Shown here: positions 36,439 to 41,445 of the stretch, piece after piece
How the letters are laid out: the number at the start of each line of letters is the position of its first letter
How positions within the stretch are numbered: the first letter of the stretch is position 1
Source of the DNA: Verrucomicrobiota bacterium
Lineage (GTDB): Bacteria > Verrucomicrobiota > Verrucomicrobiia > Verrucomicrobiales > Verrucomicrobiaceae
Assembly: GCA_009885695.1 (NCBI GenBank)
Contig: VFKE01000028.1
Location: forward strand, 1-41,445
Length of the DNA: 41,445 nt
Direction: 5' to 3'
Made by a program: the position numbers and the translations under genes
Notes under the pieces: generated by a model
Databases searched by the model: none
Told to the model about the DNA's origin: nothing
The model's input: only the letters and a program-made list of their open reading frames with translations

Positions 36439-38127
36439 TCAATGAGCCACTTGTTGCTTCGCCCGCAGCTTTTCGCGGAGGCTCCTTTCGATCAGAACCG
36501 TCAGCAATACGCCCGGACGAAGGCTGCACGCCTCATCAGTTCTGTAAATGAATACCGGCGGGGGTGGAGCGGGTGGCTGAAGGGGGCCAATGAAATCTGG
36601 ATCGGGTTCCAAGATGGGAGCGGCTTTCGGCGCAAGACGGGAGAGAATTTCGTCTTGCAGCGCGATGTCGGCCACGATCACCGCCGGCGGAGTTAATATG
36701 TCCGGCAAGGATTGATGGTAGCCGACCTTTTTCAGATCCCGCAGATACCATCCCAATGGCCAGCCGCTCTCCGACTGAATGACCTGGACGGGCATGTCAT
36801 TATTCTCCGGATGCAGTGCGGCGAGATCGTGAATGAGCCGGGAGAGGGCGGGAATTTTGTTGGAGGTGTGCGAATAGACGTAGGGATTGAGTTCGTGCGC
36901 GGAATATTTCGCCAGCGGCTCTTTGTTAAAGTCGATGGCCAGACTGGTCTGCTGGCAGACATTGTAGATGCCGACCATGAGCGCGGCACCGAATGCGATC
37001 TTGATCACGGAGTGACTCAACCTGCGGAAGATCGCCGCTGCGCCTGCGCCGCCCAGAATGGCCAAGACATGATCCACCGCAAGAACTGACCACGGCGTTT
37101 TATAGGGTATGGCAGAGTAGATCGCGAGCAGGCTGAGGGCATAGACACCCAGAAAAACAAGAAATGTGCGGTGATGCGACGGGCGATTGAGATCGAGTAG
37201 TGCGATGATGAAGCCGATGACCGCCAGTCCGCCCATGAGCGCCTCCGTCCAGGTCTTGAGCGCGTTGTTATTCCAGAACAAAAGTGTGAGGTAGTAATGC
37301 CAGGGTTTCTCGTGCCCCGCACCATCCGAACGGTGAAGGTAGTTTTGATAGGTAAGGACGCTGTCGCGCACCTGGCTCCAGTCATGGAATCCGTTCGAGT
37401 AGAGCGCGACGGATGAGAGCACTGCCACCAGCGGCACCATTACCCAGCACCAAGTTTTGCCGCTTGAGCGTCGGGTGTCACTGAAACTGTAACCCGTGTG
37501 ATGCGATGTGAAGCTGCCTCCTATGGCCTTGGCAGCGACAAAGGCTGCGGCCATGGCGGCGATGTTGAGCACGAAAGTTTCCTTGGTCGCGTGCATGGCG
37601 CCCAGCGAGACGCCCGCAATGAGCAGCCAGAGTTTATTCTGCGACTGCGACCAGCGCCAGAGGGCGGCCATGAACAGTCCGCAGAAAAATACCAGCGGCG
37701 TCTCCATGATGTAGTAGCGGCTGTAGAAACACATCATGGGCGAGACCGCGATGAAGATCGCCGCGAAGACCATGCCCGTCCGGGTCAGGACATCGCCCAG
37801 CAACAGCGGGATGAGAATGAGCGCCAGACCATAAATGGCCGTGACCACTCGCAATTGTTCTTCATCGATCGTATCCGGCGACCAGCCGAGGAGAGTTCCC
37901 AGCCAGCGCGTCGAATAATGCAGCAGCGGACCGTGGTAATCATGGGGATCATACTGGAATCGGCCCGTCTTGAGCACTTCAATGCTCTTGATGCTGAGAA
38001 TCGCCTCGTCGGTGTGCATCGGGCGCTTGGCGAGTTCACTGGATCGATAGAGCCAGCCCAGACTGCCTGCGAGGATCAAGAGCAGCAGCATGAGCCGCAC
38101 ATTCAGCATGGGTATGACGCGGGGCAT
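36439..38127 (-). CDS. TIGR03663-like membrane glycosyltransferase (GT-C fold)
   Basis: A 562-residue polytopic protein from the ATG at 38127 (another ATG is at 38109; the long frame above 38127 is antisense to the next gene). The first periplasmic loop has MHTDEAILSIKSIEVLKTG, with the Asp-Glu pair of GT-C enzymes, then YDPHDYHGPLLHYSTRWLG. About ten further helices follow, then a soluble end (about 410-562) with a PPAPPPP stretch. The pattern fits the family annotated as flippase-activity-associated Agl23 / TIGR03663. It probably transfers sugar from a lipid carrier. apbE follows directly. Confidence 0.82.
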   Translation of the reverse strand: MPRVIPMLNVRLMLLLLILAGSLGWLYRSSELAKRPMHTDEAILSIKSIEVLKTGRFQYDPHDYHGPLLHYSTRWLGTLLGWSPDTIDEEQLRVVTAIYGLALILIPLLLGDVLTRTGMVFAAIFIAVSPMMCFYSRYYIMETPLVFFCGLFMAALWRWSQSQNKLWLLIAGVSLGAMHATKETFVLNIAAMAAAFVAAKAIGGSFTSHHTGYSFSDTRRSSGKTWCWVMVPLVAVLSSVALYSNGFHDWSQVRDSVLTYQNYLHRSDGAGHEKPWHYYLTLLFWNNNALKTWTEALMGGLAVIGFIIALLDLNRPSHHRTFLVFLGVYALSLLAIYSAIPYKTPWSVLAVDHVLAILGGAGAAAIFRRLSHSVIKIAFGAALMVGIYNVCQQTSLAIDFNKEPLAKYSAHELNPYVYSHTSNKIPALSRLIHDLAALHPENNDMPVQVIQSESGWPLGWYLRDLKKVGYHQSLPDILTPPAVIVADIALQDEILSRLAPKAAPILEPDPDFIGPLQPPAPPPPVFIYRTDEACSLRPGVLLTVLIERSLREKLRAKQQVAH

Positions 38128-38220
38128 GTTGCGGTGGTAATTACCGCAGGCGCGGCGTCCGTCAATGATGCGGCCATTGTTTCCGCGTGAAGATCGCCCA
38201 TGGCGTGGTAAGAATGCCTC

Positions 38221-38910
38221 ATGCGTATTCTGATGGCATTCATGCCCATGATTCTTGGCGGGATGTTGCACGCCGGCTTGGTGATCGACCAAGTTCCGCT
38301 CGAACTTTTCCCCAAGCCGGAAGACGAAGTGGTGGAGGCCGATTTCACCTTCACCAACAAAAGTGACAAGCCCATCCGGGTCACCGGACTGGAAAGCTCC
38401 TGCTCCTGCCTCGAAGCCAGTCTGGACAAGCCTGTCTATGAACCGGGAGAGAAGGGAAAAGGACGCGCCAAATTCAAGGTCAGCAGCTTCACCGGGAAAC
38501 ACCAAAAGGTGCTGCACATTTATACGGATGACCCGGAGTCGCCTGACACGATACTCACGACGGTGATCGACATCCCGGTGATCGTCAGCGTGGAACCGAA
38601 ACTCGTGCAATGGATCATCGGCGACAAGCCGGAACCAAAAGAATTCACCGTCATCATGACCGGCAAGGACCCAATTCATGTGACACAAGTTGAATCCACC
38701 CGCCAGACCGTGACGGCAAGCTTCAAGGAAGTAACACCTGGCAGGGAATACCGCATCATCGTCACGCCCAGCGCAACCACGGATGTCATCATCGGTGCGG
38801 TGACTTTACGCACCGACAGCGTCATTCCGAAGTACCAGCGACAACTGGCGTTCTACAACATCGTGCGTCCCGAGCAGGCTGAGAAACTTAAGAAGGTGGA
38901 GTCGAAATGA
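38221..38910 (+). CDS. DUF1573-domain exported protein
   Basis: A 229-residue protein with a signal peptide (MRILMAFMPMILGGMLHAG). The DUF1573 immunoglobulin-like part has VEADFTFTNKSDKPIRVTGL, ESSCSCLEASLDK and YEPGEKGKGRAKFKVSSFTG; a second beta domain follows from about 120. DUF1573 proteins are abundant in Bacteroidetes and PVC bacteria, and the SSCGC-like motif is characteristic; function is unknown. It overlaps the following rhodanese gene by four bases (ATGA). It diverges from the glycosyltransferase with 93 bp between starts. Confidence 0.9.
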   Translation: MRILMAFMPMILGGMLHAGLVIDQVPLELFPKPEDEVVEADFTFTNKSDKPIRVTGLESSCSCLEASLDKPVYEPGEKGKGRAKFKVSSFTGKHQKVLHIYTDDPESPDTILTTVIDIPVIVSVEPKLVQWIIGDKPEPKEFTVIMTGKDPIHVTQVESTRQTVTASFKEVTPGREYRIIVTPSATTDVIIGAVTLRTDSVIPKYQRQLAFYNIVRPEQAEKLKKVESK

Positions 38911-39356
38911 AAATCCACCGGGAAATTTTGGTTCTGCTCACACTGACGCTGGTGACCGCGGCGGGAACTCATTTCCTGCATCCGCGAGCACCTGCATGGT
39001 ATGAAGTGGATGAGCCGCTGCGCGATGATGAGGTCACTTTGCAGCACATCTCCCAGGCTTGGAGCAACGACGTCCTCTGGATTGATGCCCGGCCCGCCGA
39101 GATGTTTGGCAAGGCGCACATCCCCGGCGCGATCAACATCAACGAGCAGGGATTAGAGTCGCAGTTGATCGATAACATTGCCTTGTTGCAGGACAATAGG
39201 AAGCCCGTGGTGATCTACTGTGACTCCAGCGCCTGCCAGGCCAGCCGAAAGATCAGGGACTACCTCGCGCAGCGTCTCCCCATCGAGGAATTCCATGTGC
39301 TGCGCGGAGGTTGGAAGACGTGGAAAGAGGCGCAGAACCTGCCAGTTCAAAATTGA
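38907..39356 (+). CDS. Exported rhodanese-like protein
   Basis: A 149-residue protein with an N-terminal hydrophobic segment (EILVLLTLTLVTAAGTHFL), probably an anchor or signal. The rhodanese fold shows WIDARPAEMFGKAHIPGAIN with D60, and the catalytic Cys105 in YCDSSACQASRKI, then VLRGGWKTW. The active-site loop CDSSAC has a second Cys at its end. Outside the cytoplasm it may handle sulfur or cysteine redox. Translational coupling to the DUF1573 gene suggests a joint role, perhaps acting on the Cys pair there; this is inference. Confidence 0.9.
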   Translation: MKIHREILVLLTLTLVTAAGTHFLHPRAPAWYEVDEPLRDDEVTLQHISQAWSNDVLWIDARPAEMFGKAHIPGAININEQGLESQLIDNIALLQDNRKPVVIYCDSSACQASRKIRDYLAQRLPIEEFHVLRGGWKTWKEAQNLPVQN

Positions 39357-39741
39357 GTCCAACCGGCTGCTCGTTTCACTGAAGCCCCTCCCAAGTCACA
39401 TCGCGTGCCACCAGGCGCGACACAGGCTTAATTCTGCCAGCCCCTCTCATGGCATAAATATTGCATGGCAGCCTGTTGAAAAAAGGAAGATAAGCATCTT
39501 GCTTGTCACGGCAGGTCGAAGGACATGCAGACCAGATGCCCGCCAGCTATGTCAGGCTTGAAGCCGCGGGCAAAAACACCCAGCCCGACATAGACAAATA
39601 TGTCACTTAATCTTTCCCGACTTTAAACCAAATTGTCAAAGTATTGTATTTACATTGACATAATATTATGGTCTCATTTGAGTATGCTACACTCAGTAAT
39701 TTCCCTAAGCGAAGTTTTCTATCAGTCCGCGCCTTGAGGGT
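39357..39741. other. Non-coding interval with an AT-rich leader
   Basis: No gene is supported. The right half (39630-39690) is strikingly AT-rich, with TTGTCA at 39633, TTGACA at 39655 and TATTAT at 39664, but no pair has good promoter spacing. It probably carries the promoter of the secreted protein at 39742. The left half (39357-39600) shows nothing. Confidence 0.35.
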
Positions 39742-41256
39742 ATGAAATCTTATCAATTCATCCGCCACACCCTGACCGTGCTTGCGGTGTCTTGTCTTGG
39801 AGGAGACGCTTTTGCTGCTTGGACCCGTCTTCCATCCGCTAGGAACATGTGCGTCAACATGGCCTCGAATGCGTTGGTTGGTACCACAATTAAATCCAGT
39901 GACGGCATCACCCGGCCCAATGCCATCATCTCGGATGATCCTGGCGATTACTTCGCCATTCCCAAGGGAGAAAGCGAGGTGATCCTGCAACTGGCGCGCC
40001 AGTCAATGGTCCAGTCCTTCAATTTTCTGACTCAAGATGCCGAAGGGGAGGTCAAGATATACGGCAGCACGGATTCCATGAACTGGGTCCATCTTTCCGG
40101 GGGCGCATACAGCGGAGCCAATCATTTTGACTGCCGATTTACCGGCATGCTGGGTAAATATTTCAAAGTGTCCTTCAATGCCACCAAGGGCGGCCAACTC
40201 CGGGCCTTCCAGTTAGCCGGGGCACTGACGGATGGCGACATCACCAAGACAAAGAATAAAATCCAGTCCGGAAAAGATAATGCATCCGGAGACCAATCAT
40301 CATGGGATTCGGACTCTGATAAAAAAATCCGGACCATCAAGGGTAATGAATCATTGGTGAACTATGCTGACAGCATCGGCACCCCGATCTACGCCCATCC
40401 CACGCCAATTAACCTTGATAACAACTCCACCAATAATCCGCGCCAAACACTGAAGTTCCCCCATACCAATGAGCGGTTTCTCACGATCATTTACGATTTG
40501 GCATACCTGCGCATCATCAAGAAGTTTTCCGCCGCCTATGTCAAAAAGCCCGTCCGCCTTGAAGTATTCATCTTCGAGAGGCTGCCTGAAGAAATGGACT
40601 GGCGGGGCAAGTTGAGCTTGAACCCGGCCATCTTTACCACAACCAAGCCCGTAGCCATCGGCGAGGATCCCACGGGTGTGGGACACATCAATATTCCGCT
40701 CAAGGAATCGGTGACAGCCAGGTTCGTCGCCCTGCGTTTTGAGCCTAATTACCAGCGGGCAGCGGCGCATGGACTCGAATCCGGCTGGTCTGAGTTTCTC
40801 GCCACTATCGTCAACACATTAAATGAACTTGGCGTCAGCACAGTTGAAGGCGGAGGCCGGTTCATCGCTGACAAGGCTGGCACCACTATCGTCAGCCCCG
40901 CCATCTTGGGCTTCCCCGGGGAGGCAGCAGGTTCGTTTAACGCAGGCAAGGGAACCACCACCTCGACCACGAACCCCGACGGTAGCACCACCACCACAGA
41001 AGGCGACGGCACCACGACAACAAAATTGGATAATGAAACGACTGTGTCCAACCCTGCTGATGACACCACCGGCACAACCAGCAGCGAAAATGCCGACAAC
41101 ACTGTCACCAGTTCTGGTCCGGGATATTTCGGCGGAGGCTACTCTGGAGCGGGTGGAGGTGGGACACAGGCGAATAACGAGAACGAGGATAAGAAGGTAA
41201 TAACAGGAAGGAAAAAAAAGAAAGAAAAGAAAAAAGATCCTCCTGCGAGTTCATGA
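39742..41256 (+). CDS. Secreted protein with discoidin-like domains, Thr-rich linker and Lys-rich tail
   Basis: A 504-residue protein with a signal peptide (about 1-26; TLTVLAVSCLGGDAFA). Residues 27-155 form a beta-rich domain (NAIISDDPGDYFAIPKGESE, VKIYGSTDSMNWVHLSGG, YFKVSFNATKGGQLRAFQL) resembling F5/8-type C (discoidin) ligand-binding domains. A second such region is at about 225-355 (VIFIFERLPEEMDW-like FIFERLPEEMDW, ARFVALRFEPNYQ). Residues 395-450 are Thr/Ser-rich, then comes a Gly-rich patch (YFGGGYSGAGGGG), and the end is GRKKKKEKKKDPPASS. I do not recognise a named family. The gene's base composition is more AT-rich than its neighbours. Confidence 0.75.
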   Translation: MKSYQFIRHTLTVLAVSCLGGDAFAAWTRLPSARNMCVNMASNALVGTTIKSSDGITRPNAIISDDPGDYFAIPKGESEVILQLARQSMVQSFNFLTQDAEGEVKIYGSTDSMNWVHLSGGAYSGANHFDCRFTGMLGKYFKVSFNATKGGQLRAFQLAGALTDGDITKTKNKIQSGKDNASGDQSSWDSDSDKKIRTIKGNESLVNYADSIGTPIYAHPTPINLDNNSTNNPRQTLKFPHTNERFLTIIYDLAYLRIIKKFSAAYVKKPVRLEVFIFERLPEEMDWRGKLSLNPAIFTTTKPVAIGEDPTGVGHINIPLKESVTARFVALRFEPNYQRAAAHGLESGWSEFLATIVNTLNELGVSTVEGGGRFIADKAGTTIVSPAILGFPGEAAGSFNAGKGTTTSTTNPDGSTTTTEGDGTTTTKLDNETTVSNPADDTTGTTSSENADNTVTSSGPGYFGGGYSGAGGGGTQANNENEDKKVITGRKKKKEKKKDPPASS

Positions 41257-41389
41257 TCATCGGTTGCTAAAGCGCGAAGCGACGTAAAAGAATCATATTG
41301 AAAAGTGCACTTCAAGGCAAGGGCCTGAAACAAGCCGGGAGTGTAAACTTGTTTCTGTAAAAGGCGTCTAGCCTTGGTTCGCGCGCCCC

Positions 41390-41445
41390 TCCGGGGACGG
41401 CGGAGTGAGGCGAGCGTAGCGATGCCGAACGCAGCCGTCCCCGGA
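41390..41445. repeat. Hairpin element at the right edge
   Basis: TCCGGGGACGGC (41390-41401) pairs perfectly with GCCGTCCCCGGA (41434-41445), enclosing 32 bases that include GGCGAGCGTAGCGATGCC. The window ends at the last paired base, so the element may continue. The stretch 41257-41389 between the secreted protein and this hairpin shows no other feature. Confidence 0.6.

Overview
The window looks like chromosomal DNA from a moderately high-GC bacterium of the PVC group, most likely a member of the Verrucomicrobiota. This is inferred from gene content: a TRAP system with a TatT lipoprotein, a DUF1573/rhodanese pair, paralogous MFS proteins with a soluble insertion, a glcD/glcF operon and many intergenic hairpin clusters. 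No rRNA or tRNA gene is visible to anchor the taxonomy.

Layout. 1-5.9 kb: the tail of an unknown gene, a copper-type P1B ATPase on the minus strand, a zinc-ribbon/proline-rich membrane protein, then an IS5-family element with recognisable ends. 5.9-9.3 kb: a repeat-rich stretch followed by small genes (a possible winged-helix protein, a Lys/Glu-rich small protein, a cupin, a small membrane protein, a VF530/DUF2132 protein and a spermidine-synthase-like methyltransferase). 9.3-12.7 kb: scpB and pheA (plus strand) face hisC (minus strand); a decayed group II intron 3' end lies between pheA and hisC. 12.8-13.5 kb: an intact antitoxin beside a RelE/ParE toxin broken by a stop and a frameshift. 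13.5-17.5 kb: a translationally coupled TRAP operon, tatT-dctP-dctQM, with the two permease subunits fused. 17.8-23.2 kb: a minus-strand set of catabolic type (M14 amidohydrolase-like deacylase, MFS permease, an odd chimeric reading frame, an enolase-superfamily enzyme). 23.8-27.6 kb: smc. 27.8-36.4 kb (minus strand): leuB, two related MFS transporters, glcF, an unlisted 44-residue membrane protein, glcD and apbE. 36.4-41.4 kb: a TIGR03663-like membrane glycosyltransferase (minus), diverging from a DUF1573/rhodanese pair, and a secreted protein of unknown function with a Lys-rich tail.

The genes are largely housekeeping (chromosome segregation by SMC/ScpB; Phe, His and Leu biosynthesis) mixed with substrate uptake and oxidation (TRAP, MFS, glycolate/lactate-type oxidase, enolase-superfamily enzyme). 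The most unusual content is intergenic. At least seven places carry clusters of short perfect hairpins, many closed by three-base loops and often enclosed by an outer stem. Two families occur twice in the window (13.35/28.94 kb and 27.66/35.42 kb). A third pair (6.40/17.60 kb) shares 18-bp terminal inverted repeats around unrelated cores. A 39-bp dispersed repeat lies at the fusion joint of the chimeric gene and directly before the M14 gene. Together these suggest an active or recently active set of non-autonomous palindromic elements that reshape gene ends.
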